Assembly: GCA_015680685.1 (NCBI GenBank) | Contig: MNCI01000181.1 | Span: 185,966-223,506, forward strand | DNA from: Gnetum montanum | Taxonomy: Eukaryota > Streptophyta > Gnetopsida > Gnetales > Gnetaceae | Length of the DNA stretch: 37,541 nt | Direction: 5' to 3' | Shown: piece by piece, positions 21,304 to 31,603 of the stretch | Layout of the letters: every line of letters begins with the position of its first letter | Position numbering within the stretch: position 1 is the stretch's first letter | Notes under the pieces: model-generated | What the model was told of the DNA's origin: nothing | Databases searched by the model: none | The model's input: only the letters and a program-made list of their open reading frames with translations | Translations under genes and position numbers: made by a program

Positions 21304-21340
<37 letters not shown>
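21304..21340. repeat. (A)37 run inside tandem unit 1
   Basis: Uninterrupted A run. Unit 3 has a similar run at 22965-23007, while unit 2 has an interrupted A-rich stretch at the same place. Confidence 0.95.
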
Positions 21341-21341
<1 letters not shown>

Positions 21342-22962
21342 CAAAGATACTACAAAACATGAAAGAAGCTACTAAACATGAAATACAAATGAGGCATAAA
21401 TGACACACATTGAAAGCAACATGAAATTTCACCACTCATTAGTCTGTCTTTGATGTTGGATGTATGCTAAAAAAATGAATGGCAACAAATAATTTATAGG
21501 AAGAACATGATCCTTTCTAAAAGAAAATGATGGGTACATGTTGGAAAGAAAACATATAGTAGGCACATGTTGCAAAGAAAAAAATATTGGGCACTTGAAG
21601 AAAGGAAAAAAATGGTAACTCTCACATTTACAGGTGTGAGGATGGGCTAACAGTTTGAAGATCAGAACCAAATCTTCTGCAACATCAAAAACGTCCACAA
21701 TTTAAAAATTTCTCCAATAGAAATAACCTAGAAGAAAGTAGCTTTATGTAAAGAAAAAACTTTGCATAGCACAATTCGATCAACTAGATATTCTTCAACA
21801 TGACTTGGGCACACATAGTTCAGTTCAAAAAATCAAAACTTCAGTTAATTGTATTGTTCCAACAAAGCTAGAGCTAGATCAACTAGCAGAAGTAGCAAGA
21901 GAAGCAATAATAATAATAGAATTATCACTACTACTCTTGGATTTAGAACACAAATAAATTCATGGATGCTTAACAAAAAGATCTTGATCGAGCATGAAGT
22001 CTAAAACTTGAAAAGTTCTAGACTTCATCTTCAACTAACAATCACAAAGAAAGAAGAAGCTTTATGGGTTAAAAATTTTATGTAGATCACATGCAGTAGC
22101 TAAAGAGATTTAGGAAAGATCAAACAAAAAGTCAAAAACAACAAAAATAAAAAAATTGCAAAACATGAAATAAGTTACTAAATATGAAATGCAAATGAGG
22201 TAGAGATGACACATATCAAAAGTAGCACGAAGTGCTTTTGGGGAATTTTACCCCTCATTAGTATGCCTTAGATGTTGGATGTATACCAAAAACAAGGATG
22301 ACAGCAAACAAGTTATAGGAAGTACATTGTCATTTTTGAAAGAAAATAATGGATACATTTGGGAAACAAAAAATTATAGTGGGTACATGTTGGAAAGAAA
22401 AAAAAATAGTGGACACTTGTTGAAAAGACAAAAAAATGGTAACCCTCACATTTTCAAGTTTGAGAATGGGTTAAAAGTTTGGAGATTAAAAAGTCTAAAC
22501 ATCAAAATTGAATTTGGTGCAACATCAAGAACGTCCATAGTTTATAAAAATTTCTCTAATAGAAACATCCTAGAGGAGATCAGCTTCACGTGAAGTAGAA
22601 ACTTTACATATCACTATTTGATCAACTAGATGTTCTCTGTCACGACTTAGGTATACACAATTTAGTCCAGAAAAGTCTAAATGTCAATTAACTATGTCAT
22701 TTTGACAAAGCTAGAACTAGATCAGCTCACAAAAGGAGTAGGGGAAATAATAGTAATGGTAGAATTGTCATTGTTGCTCATGGATCCAAAACTTAAGAAA
22801 ACTCATGGATGCCCAATAAGAAGACTTTAAGTACATAGTTCAAACCTTGAAAGGTTCTAGACTCCATCTTAGGTTGGCAATCAAGAAGAAAGAAGAAGCT
22901 TTATGGGTTGAGACTTTTAAGCTAATCACATGCAACAATTAAAGAATGTTGGTAGACAAAAT

Positions 22963-22964
<2 letters not shown>

Positions 22965-23007
<43 letters not shown>
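22965..23007. repeat. (A)43 run inside tandem unit 3
   Basis: Uninterrupted A run at the position equivalent to 21304-21340 in unit 1. Confidence 0.95.
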
Positions 23008-23008
<1 letters not shown>

Positions 23009-23267
23009 AAACAGAAAACTACAAAACTACAAAACATAAAAGAAGCTACTAAATATGAACTTCAAATGAGATTACATACATTGGAAGCAACATGAAGTGC
23101 TTTTGAGGAATTTCATCCCTCATCAATGTGCATTTAATGTTGGATAAATGCCAAAAACAAGAATGGCAGTAGACAATTTATAAGAAGAACATGACTCTTT
23201 CTAAAAGAAAATAGTAAGCACATTTTTAAAAGAAAAAAAGTGTGACCCTCACATTTGCAGGTGTGAG

Positions 23268-23359
23268 GTGGGCCAAGAGTCTAAAGATCAGATAGTTTAA
23301 ACATTAGAATTGAGTGGGCCAAGAGTCTAAAGATCAGATAGTTTAAACATTAGAATTGA
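23268..23359. repeat. Exact 46-bp tandem duplication within unit 3
   Basis: Bases 23268-23313 and 23314-23359 are identical. Units 1 and 2 carry one diverged copy each, so the duplication is recent and specific to unit 3. Confidence 0.95.
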
Positions 23360-23529
23360 ATTTACTGCAACATCAAGAACCTCCATAGTTTAAAAATTTC
23401 TCTAACAAAAACAACTTAGAGGAGACCAACTTCATGTAAAGCAAAAACTTTGCAGAGCACCATTCGATCAATTAGAGGTTCTTCATCCTAACTCGGACAT
23501 ACATAGTTTAGTCAAGAAGAGTTTGAATG

Positions 23530-23710
23530 CCAATTTCATGCTACTTTTGATATTTATCATTTTTTGCTTCATTTGCAATTTATGTTTAGGAGTTTATTCC
23601 ATGTTTTGTAGTTTCTTTCCTTTCTTCAATAGTTTGTTTGGTCTTTACCAACTCTCTTTATTTGTTGTACATGATTCGTATAAAATTTTTAACCTATAGA
23701 AATTGAGGAA
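23530..23710. repeat. Partial inverted copy of the tandem unit
   Basis: The complement of this stretch aligns with the middle of the units (AAAATTTTAT, ACTACAAAACATGGAATAA, GCAAATGA, ATATCAAAAGTAGCA). It begins where unit 3 ends, so the last unit and this piece can fold back on each other. Confidence 0.7.
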
Positions 23711-24268
23711 CATTTGTGTATTAATTCCCATCTTAGTTTACACATTTTGTGATTTTGTGTGTATGAGTGTGGCCTTGATGGTAATGGTATCCATGATGTA
23801 TTATAACTTCAATATATTCTTCCTTTGTGAGAGTCATCCAATTGTTTTTGCTTTCTTGGACCTAATGATATAAATATTATAGAACTTAGCAATTGCAAGC
23901 TCTACACAACTAAACTAATCTATTTATTAACTACTAACAAACACCACAACTTTTTCATCTTCTAGCTAAAGGATAGTCTTAGTTGCAACGTATGGACACA
24001 ATTGGTGTTTCCTCTATCCTAGGTGAAGGATTTAATAGCCAAGGTTGAAGTGTTATTACCGGCGGGGTGACGTCTCAAATTTAGATGTATCAAGTTCAAG
24101 CTCTTAACTGCTCATTCTACCCGTTGTAAATTAGCTGTTACCAGCCATTAAACATTTGCAAGTAATGCCCTATAATCACCTTATCCAAAGCTCCAAAATC
24201 TTGGCATCCACTTTTGCTAATGCTGTGTAGAGCTTTCCATATGATCCCCTTTTCCTAGTAAAATTTTG
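23711..24268 (+). other. Upstream region of the zinc-finger gene
   Basis: I see no mobile-element similarity after about 23760. This should hold the promoter and 5' UTR. Candidate elements are TGACGTC at 24068-24074 (bZIP-type core) and TATAAT near 24171, about 100 bp before the first in-frame ATG. Neither can be confirmed from sequence alone, and no transcription start can be fixed. Confidence 0.3.
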
Positions 24269-27200
24269 ATGGACTGGATATGCACCAGGAGGCATGCAAG
24301 CAGGCAAGCAAGCATGGTTTATGGCTTCATCCTTCCCTCCTCCTGCTGCTGCTGCTTCTGCTTCTTGCAGCCACACACCACACAAGAACTGGTCACATCA
24401 TGCCAACTGAAACCGCAACGAGTAAGTCATGCATCTGCTGCAAACACAGAAATGTTCATGTTAAACAGAAACAGCAGGAATTCCGAAAGAAGGTTGCAGT
24501 GCCGAGCACATTTGAAGTTGATAAGCAGTAACATGAATGGGCCGTTATGGTTGCCGTCACAGTCCATGGTGCAATCCAATATGCAGACTTTCATCATCAC
24601 CGGCAGCGTAGTGGCAGCCATTGCTGTATCTCTGTATTTGGGATTGAAGGTCTGTCAGACTACTTTTGTTTGTTTGTTTGGCATTAGCCCCTACCTTTTT
24701 AATGCGTTATTGAAACTAGGGGATTTTTTTTTTTTGTTTTTTTATAATAACTTTTTGAGTTGCTGCCTGCCTTGCACTGAATGATTTGCCATGTGTAGGG
24801 CGATGCTGTTCCCTGTCCACAGTGCGCTGGAAATGGTTAGATTCTCCTCTCCCTCAAAATGAAAAACCAAAAGGTTTTTATAAATGCCGAGTTTTTAAAG
24901 TGCCATTTGATTTTTTAAAAAATCTTTCACCCTGTTTATACTAGTTTGAGTTTTTTTGTGTTTAGTTGGATCTTTTTGGGTTTGTTGGGTAATTTTGCCC
25001 GGTAAATTTGTTTGTGGGTTTGTTGTTATATTGGGCCAGCCCTGGTGTACATGTGGCATTGTATTGTTTGTTTGGGAGATTTAGTTCTAACATCTGATAT
25101 CAGTTTACTGAGTAAATAAAACATGTTTTGTAAAATTCTGACTCAAGACCTTGAAATCAGGATACAGCTTTAACACGATTTATCATTGCCCTTCCCTTTA
25201 TCCATCGAACTACATAGAATAGTTTTTATAACTGGCCGGCTCCAGTTCTGACAGTAATAGGTGCCCTTAGTTGGTAAGGGTGGAGTTAGAACCTTCAAGT
25301 ACGTAGTTACAAAGATTCCATCCTATAGAAATGTGAAAATCGATGTATAGTTTAACAAGAAAGTACAGCTTGTCCAGGTGAAATTCTAAATTATGTCAAA
25401 CAGGTTTGATACCATCATAGCACTAGGGTTTCAAGATGCATACTCATATCATCGTCGTCATTGTACCTTTATCTCATTAACATGGCTAACCTGCTAATGT
25501 AGATAAAAGATATATGCATCATCATTATCTTGGCACCTTTATCCAGTCAGCATGGCTAATCTGTTAAGGTAGGTGAAACATTTGACGATGATTTACTATA
25601 GTCAGCTATCTACCTGTCTCAGCTTACCCCTTGGAATTGAACCCCTTGGAATTGAACCTTGACTTGTGGATCACAAGCCACATGGATACTTACGTATATC
25701 TCTTTTAGAAATATTGAATAAGGTTGCAGGTGATGATCCTTTTTTTCAGAAATATTGGAAAAATGACGTCAACAGTTGTTTGATGGTTTTCTTGCTTCTG
25801 CCAACTTCAGACAAAGAAAAATCATCAAATTTTCAATCTAGTTTTTTAAAAGGCATTTTATTCCGAGGGGTTATTATTTGTGTGGATATGTTTTACTTTT
25901 TATGTTTACATTGAATTGTGGAATTCCCAGGGTACAGTTTGTAGATTCTTAATTTCTAATTAAATACATACCCTTCTTAATTAATAAGTCTGTTAACTTC
26001 TAAATAAATATTAAATTTTTTGGGTGTGAATCTGAATATTTGTAATTTGAACTTCTTTTTCTTGTTCTGAACAGGTGGCATAAAATGTGTTTTTTGCAAG
26101 GAAGGTAAAACAAAAACAGAAAGGGGATTAGTTAATTGTCGAGTTTGTAAAGGACGAGGTATATTTCACACCCCTTGGACAAATTTAATGCTGGGAAAAA
26201 CCTACTCAAATACATATAGGAAATGAAAACAATTGATGGACACAACATACACTTTTTACATTTTCGATAGATAACTTTTATTTTGTTTTTGTTTTCCTCA
26301 TTTTTTTGGTTGCTCAGCAAAAAGTTCCTTAGAATGCAGCATAGCCATAAGGGTGTTAAAAGGTTTTATTCTTTGGTGATTTAGCACCTGAGATTTTGTG
26401 GTGCTTTGGAAGGTTGGCTAGGGCAAAGTAGCTTAATGCTTACTGATGACAGCATAACCTGCACATTGGGTCCTAAATTCTGTTGAATCTTGTTTAGGAT
26501 TAAAGCCTAATATGCCTCTATAATTTACCAGTAGTAAGAGGCATGCTGGGATACACCTGCAAGAAAAGTAGCGATGAAAAAATAAAATGCGTTGGATTCT
26601 CACTAGCCATTAGGAAGCAATAATAGAGGAAGCATAAATAAACAAGGCATTAATGACAGCATTGGATAAGACTAACTTTCCCGTTAATAGAGTGAGTCCC
26701 TTCTAGGATGCTAATTTCTGCTAAATCTTCTAAGATTGGTGTCCATCAGTTTTCACCTGGCCATCCAATTATAAGAAACATAGGATATTTGGAAGGGAAA
26801 GTAACCAACTCACAATTAAGCGTGTGCTAGATTCTTTATTTAACCTTTGGAGATGATATCTTTTAGTATTTGCAAAACTATGTATCACATGTTGAAGGTC
26901 TCTGACTTGTCTGTGTGCAATGAGGCATTAACTTAGTGGTGACAGCCTTGGCTTAGAAACACTAGGTCATAGGTTCAATTCTAGTAGGCAATGCTGAGTT
27001 ATAAGTTTAAAAAAAAATTCGTAAAAGGAATTCTGAAACTGCTCTCTCCAATAGATCCAAGAGGATCCCAGTGAATGCAAGTAAAATATCAGTTTTAGTT
27101 TCAGTTTCAATGAAGGCATGCCTCATGAAAATCATTTCTTTAGCAGATTTATACTTTTGCTTCTTGTTAAGTTTCAGATCTAAAAGCCAAGAGGTCCCAA

Positions 27201-30200
27201 GGAATAACAGACCAATAAAATATAAAAGTTTGATATTGAACATAAATTGTTATATGGTAATAACTAAAACATGATTGATATTAGGCAAACCTTACACCGT
27301 GAGTCACTCACAAGTACGGTTATTATACACGTCTCTTTTGTTTAACTGCATGTTAGAACACATTTACAGACATTGTACTTATGCAAGTGCAACTCATTTT
27401 CATATGCACAATTCATCTGAACATCTCTTGCTTGCTTTCACATTCCATGTGTTGTTATGATGAGAGCCTTCGGTGGTTTTGATATTATCTGTATATCAAT
27501 CACAACCTTTAGAATAGAGTAACGGTTCATAATTATCATTAGTTAACCATTTGTTATATTCACCGTGAATAATATGTACATCGTCATGGTGACATCACCA
27601 TCTATGGTGATCTATAAATAACTTTATTTAAACTATGCTAAGCTTGCTACAAATATACTGAACCTTAAAATTTGTTTAGGTCAAAAACATAATGCTGTTA
27701 TTTGATCGTTCTCAATAGTGCTTTTTTTATTTTGGACCTATTGTATGGGAACCTTTCTTTGAGATGTTTTCTTTAAAGTATTTATCCTATTTATCTTTCT
27801 AGTTCTTAATGCATATTTTCAATTTTTCGGTCTTGAAACATCAAAAGTAAAAAAGCAAAGAAGAAAAACTGTGCCCCTACATGTTCTTACTTTTCATATT
27901 TGTAGTGTGTGTAACTATGAAGAGGTAAATTTTAAAACATCGATTGGTAGTCTTTTCTTCACATTGGGTGTTCACTAAATTACTTTTGCGATATATGATT
28001 CTTAAAACATAACAACATTTGCAATTTCCCAATTGACTAACATTCAGGATAAATAAAGAATAACTTGCCCTTTGGAATCTGCCAAATTATTAAGTCTGTT
28101 AATGAAAACCGGCCAGTGAATATCTTCCTCATTAATATCCTGTTGATGAGCTCAGCAACTTGGCGCCCTTAGTAGAATGTCAGTTTTGTCCGATGAGAAG
28201 GGTTTTTGAATTGTAACCATGTTTTTTGCTCTCCTAAAATATGGGGATAATTATAACATAAATAATTTTTATTTATTTTCACTGGGCAGAGAATAAAAAA
28301 TAACCATGATAAAATTTCATTTTATTGAAATAAATGTTATCCCATAACACAAGTTTAGTCATCTATTAAGCAACAAGCTTCAATTGAATTACCAGATTGG
28401 TGTCGAATCATCATAATGGTGCCATTATCCCATTTATACTGGGTTGACTGTTAAGGTAAGTGAAAGCTTTGAGGATGATTTTGTTAGAAATGTGAGACAA
28501 AATCTATATTTAACTTGTGTTGAACTTCACTTTTGTCTTGTTTAGTTTTAGAAGTTTTAAAAATATGAAAAGAAGAGTTAAGATATCTAAAACTTGTTGT
28601 AAAAGAAAAAGTGAAGACATGTTTGAGTTAATTATTGGTTGTTTTCATTATTTTAACCTGACTATTTAAATCCATATTAGGTTCACTGTTAAGGTAAGTG
28701 AAAGCTTTGAGGATGATTTTGTTAGAAATGTGAAGACAAAATCTATATTTAACTTGTGTTGAATTTCACTTTTCTCTTGTTGAGTTTTAGAAGTTTTTAA
28801 AATATGAAAAGAAGGGTTAAAATATCTAAAACTTGTTGTAAAAGAAAAAGTGAAGAGATGTCTGAGTTAATTATTGGTTGTTTTCATTATTTTAACCTTG
28901 GATCTTGATATTTAAATCCATCTTGGGTTGGTTATGGTGTGTGAGTTGAGAGTATGTGGTCTCTTGTGTAAGGGTTGCTGTGTGAAAGCAACTGACTCGT
29001 GATCTTTGTAAACTTTTTTGGGTATCTTTGTAGTTTTGAAGATGTTGTAAAAAAGTTGCATAGTTACTTTCTTGTTTACCTCCCTTGTTTTTCTCTCACT
29101 CCATTCTACCAGTTTTATTTGCTTGTTGTTGTTATTTTTGTGTTGATAATATTTCGAATAATGATTTTTGCACAATGTGGAATTTGTTAACAATTCGTCT
29201 ACCAAAGCACAAATTCAACTTTGTGCAAAAATCTTTATTTGAAATATTATTGGCAAAAAGAAAAACATAACTACAAGGAAATAAAAAAAACCAAACATAA
29301 TTACAAGGAAATTAAAAAAAAATGCAAAATGGAGTGAAAGAAAAACAAGGGAGACAAACACGAAAGCAACTTCGCAACTTTTACAACATTTTCCATACCT
29401 CAGAGATACCCATAGATGTTTACAAAGATCACAAGTCAGGTGCTTCCATACAACAACCCTTACACAAGAGACCAAACACTCTCAACTCAACCCATTTACA
29501 AAGATCACAAGTTAGTTGTTTTCATACAGCAACCCTTACACAGGAGACCAAACGCTCTCAACTCAACCCATTTACAAACCCTTACACAAGAGACCAAACA
29601 CTCTCAACTCAACCCATTTACAAAGATCACAAGTTAGTTGTTTTCATACAGCAACCCTTACACAAGAGACCAAACGCTCTCAACTCAACCCATTTACAAA
29701 CCCTTACACAAGAGACCAAACACTCTCAACTCAACCCATTTACAAAGATCACAAGTTAGTTGTTTTCATACAGCAACCCTTACACAAGAGACCAAACACT
29801 CTCAACTCACTCACCACCCAATGATTTAAATAGTCAGATACAGGGTTAAAATAATCAAAACAACCAATAATTAACTCGGACATGTCTTCACTTTTTCTTG
29901 TACAAGAAGTTTTAAAATTCTAAAACTAAACAAGACAAAAGTGAAGTTCAACCCAAGTTAACTATAGATTTTGTTTTCACATCTCTGACAGATTTACTAT
30001 AGCTGGTTGTCTTGATGACATAGTTCTTGAAGATACATTTTTAATGTACCCCAAGTGGCACACGTCTCTGCATACCCTTTGGAATCCTACCTGTGACTTA
30101 TAAACCATAAGCTTCATAATTTAATTCAGAATTTGAATGTTGTACTACTGTATGAAGTCAATGTTACGTATACTTTTACTTTTTTTTTAGAGACAAAAAT

Positions 30201-30491
30201 CTCGGTGTCGATTCTCATCAAGTTGCTTTGTAAGCAGTAACATTTATAATGTTGGTAAATAAGGCAACATTAGCTGCCATTTTTTATTAGATGAGGTTAC
30301 GGCTGGGATTCTCTCTCATAAAAACTGTATTAATTTAAGAAAATATATCCTCTATATTTGAAAAGAACAAGATTTTTTTCTGTGCGCGCATTTCATAATG
30401 GAATTAGAAATGTTAAGCAATTGTTTTTTTTACTCCAGGTCTGGTACTTTGTAAAAACTGTGGAGGATCAGGATATTCAAGGCGGTTGTAA
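24269..30491 (+). CDS. Membrane-anchored DnaJ-type cysteine-rich zinc-finger protein, four exons
   Basis: Exons 24269-24649, 24799-24835, 26075-26158 and 30439-30491 join in frame (558 nt less one leading codon, 184 residues, TAA at 30489-30491). All introns are GT-AG, with phases 0, 1 and 1. Residues 108-125 form a hydrophobic helix ([20 protein letters not shown]). Residues 133-179 carry four motifs: [23 protein letters not shown] and CKNCGGSG. All eight cysteines that bind two zinc ions in DnaJ cysteine-rich domains are present. The protein ends GYSRRL. There is no J domain, as in plant BSD2/LQY1-type small proteins, which act in chloroplast protein folding or thiol chemistry. Plastid targeting is inferred only from that relationship. 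The start is uncertain: 24269, 24314 and 24452 are all in frame, and a pyrimidine-rich stretch ending CAG at 24369 could be a splice acceptor for an upstream exon. Confidence 0.85.
24836..26074 (+). other. Intron 2, with a diverged repeat
   Basis: 1,239 bp. Around 25444-25600 there are two diverged copies, about 80 bp apart, of a phrase containing ACCTTTATC ... CATGGCTAA-CTG-TAA. A related copy occurs in intron 3 (28410-28481 and on past the inserted palindrome at 29991). A 15-bp duplication CCCCTTGGAATTGAA occurs at about 25627-25656. No coding potential is convincing. Confidence 0.6.
26925..27018 (+). repeat. Possible tRNA-derived SINE
   Basis: TTAGTGGTGACAGCC resembles a Pol III A box, and GGTTCAATTCT, about 30 bp later, resembles the B box (GGTTCGANNCC). 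An A-run at 27009-27017 follows. No clear target duplication was found and the match is short, so this is tentative. Confidence 0.3.
28447..28912 (+). repeat. 238-bp tandem duplication of the palindrome's left end and flank
   Basis: ACTGTTAAGGTAAGTGAAAG begins at 28447 and again at 28685. Each copy contains flank sequence, GATTT (28477-28481 and 28715-28719), then TGTTAGAAATGTG and about 190 bp of the left arm. The duplication must post-date insertion, because it includes the target site and the element together. Confidence 0.85.
28482..29990. mobile_element. Palindromic insertion resembling two LTRs in inverted orientation
   Basis: The left arm (28720-29186, with an extra partial copy from 28482) and the right arm (29210-29990) are inverted copies around a loop of about 23 bp. 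Outer ends are TGTTAGAAATGTG and CACATCTCTGACA, inverted complements with two transitions. GATTT flanks both sides (28477-28481 or 28715-28719, and 29991-29995). The left arm runs TGTTAG ... GTTAACA (28720-29191), as a copia-type LTR would, with TG/CA ends and a 5-bp inverted terminus. There is no coding interior. It lies in intron 3, so the pre-mRNA could form a hairpin of about 470 bp. Alternatives are a foldback or MITE-like DNA element. Confidence 0.75.
29427..29815. repeat. Higher-order tandem repeat in the palindrome's right arm
   Basis: GATCACAAG starts at 29427, 29503, 29625 and 29747, so the periods are 76, 122 and 122 bp. The 122-bp unit is the 76-bp unit plus an extra 46-bp copy of its CCCTTACACAAGAGACC ... 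CATTTACAA part. The left arm has only one copy (28930-29010, complement), so the amplification happened on one side only. Confidence 0.9.
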
Positions 30492-31199
30492 ATGTGAAAT
30501 CTCTGTGCTTTGTAGATCAGTTATTAAATATGAACATTTATCTACATAGCTTAAGTGAGCAATCTTTTCTTTTTCAATTCTAAATTTCTTGCTTCATTAT
30601 TTCTTCCGACGTCTGTAACTTATTTTAACCATACTATACATGTATTGGACCTGGCAAGTACTTTTCTAATGCAATATTTGAAATCTATTGAAAAGTTTCA
30701 TTTCAGGATATTAGATTTATCATACGTCTCTTTATGAAGCCACACTAAATACCTTGTTATATAGTCTAATGATTTCAAAAATTGAATTATTAAATATGGC
30801 ACTTTTTGAGGAAGATAGCGGAGAGTATTGCGCATAAAGATGTGATGCAGCTGAACGTTATGAAGGCAAAGGTAGTTTAAATTAAACAGAATTACTTGAT
30901 TGACGGCGTTTTCTTTGATATGAAAAGGGCTTTAAAAAAGTGCGTACCTAAATGCATGAAATTTCATTAAGGTGAAATTTGTTTATGGAAAACTAAATAG
31001 CTGCACAAGGTTGTAGAGACATGATATGCGTTGGCAAGCTATACCATGGATAAATTCTAGGAAATGAAAAAAATTGGATATAGATAATGTAATGGGATAG
31101 CCTCATTGACATCTGGCTTCCTCTTATGAAAGCTCTACCTTTGTTATCTCTTTGTAAAATCTCCGACTTGTTTGAGTTGCTTTGGTTGTGGGAATAACA
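30492..31199. other. 3' flank of the zinc-finger gene, nothing recognised
   Basis: This would contain the 3' UTR. A 60-codon frame (30555-30737) and AT-rich sequence show no domain. I could not pick a reliable polyadenylation signal; TTATTAAATATGAA near 30522 is a weak candidate. No repeat copies of this stretch were noticed in the window. Confidence 0.3.
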
Positions 31200-31560
31200 T
31201 CTATTGAATATTTATTTGCCTCTGCCAGCTATGAAGACTTGTTTATCATTTTTGTCAATTCTCAAACTTTCAAGTGTTTTGCTTTGAGCAACTAGATCAT
31301 TCAAAGTGGGTTGCTTGAATTCTTTATGTTGTAAAAAAAATCATTTTGGTATCTAGGATCATTGTAAAGAGTTGCCACAATTTTCTATACTTTTTGGTGC
31401 TAAGTAAAGCCACATCTAAATTCATCAATGTTTTGTATGCTGCTATATATATTTGTAAAAAACTATTCAATTTTTTCATCTCTTTTGATTTCTAATTTTT
31501 CAAATTGAATTATGTACAATAGTGTATGTTGGTTTTTGATGTTGTTTATATATTCTAAGC
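31200..31560 (-). pseudogene. Probable copia gag remnant, minus strand
   Basis: Minus-strand pieces in different frames read FEKLEIKRDEKIE-FLQIYI, then FKQPTLNDLVAQSKTLESLR and IDKNDKQVF. They resemble the copia gag series (family form EF-L-MKEGESV-DYFSR ... L-DELVGSL-A-E). At least one frameshift and several stops lie between the pieces. The similarity is suggestive only. It could be a separate element or the part missing from the copia remnant at 19293-21150. Confidence 0.4.
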
Positions 31561-31603
31561 ATAATCTTTTGCACACTTTTTTAGTAGTCTTTAATAAACA
31601 CAA

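Larger units (their letters stand above)
21140..23540. repeat. Three tandem units of about 0.83 kb
   Basis: Units begin at GGATGC-AA- phrases near 21143, 21964 and 22806. Each contains, in the same order, AAAGTTCTAGACT-CATCTT, GAAGAAGCTTTA, an A-rich stretch, ACATGAAA-AAG-TACTAAA, a TTGGATGTAT block, AATTTATAGGAAG, several short sub-repeats (GGGTACATGTTGGAAAGAAA and variants), ACATCAAGAACGTCCA and ATTCGATCAACTAGA. Divergence between units is substantial, so the array is old. No open frame is shared. On the minus strand, unit 1 runs straight into the copia frame (FVRHPSRDVVF). Candidate explanations are tandem LTRs of the copia element or a satellite-like duplication. Confidence 0.8.
26159..30438 (+). 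other. Intron 3, about 4.3 kb, carrying a palindromic insertion
   Basis: From 26159 to 28440 it is AT-rich with no confident feature except a possible tRNA-derived SINE at about 26925-27018. From 28482 to 29990 it holds a large inverted repeat with a target-site duplication. The acceptor at 30437-30438 follows a T-rich tract, and the reading frame resumes with the last Cys pair. All short frames in this stretch are by-products of repeats. Confidence 0.7.

Noticed and set aside
24280-24531. Leu-rich ORF that could be a signal peptide
   Set aside because: It is the +1 shadow of exon 1 through a CTG/CTT-rich stretch. The frame with the zinc-finger continuation is the one joined by splice sites.
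26925-27018. Possible functional tRNA gene
   Set aside because: A/B-box-like elements are present but no cloverleaf can be drawn. Kept only as a tentative SINE.
27574-27605. Small dyad ATGGTGA-CA-TCACCAT, possible operator or terminator
   Set aside because: Short, single, in the middle of a plant intron; expected by chance in AT-rich DNA with repeats.
29427-29815. Regularly spaced repeats resembling a CRISPR array
   Set aside because: The spacers are themselves copies of the repeat, the context is a plant intron, and no cas genes are present.
29322-29829. Four overlapping plus-strand ORFs with [16 protein letters not shown]-type repeats, looking like a repeat protein
   Set aside because: They are the same 122-bp DNA repeat read in shifted frames inside a palindromic insertion in an intron. 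No start context or family supports a protein.
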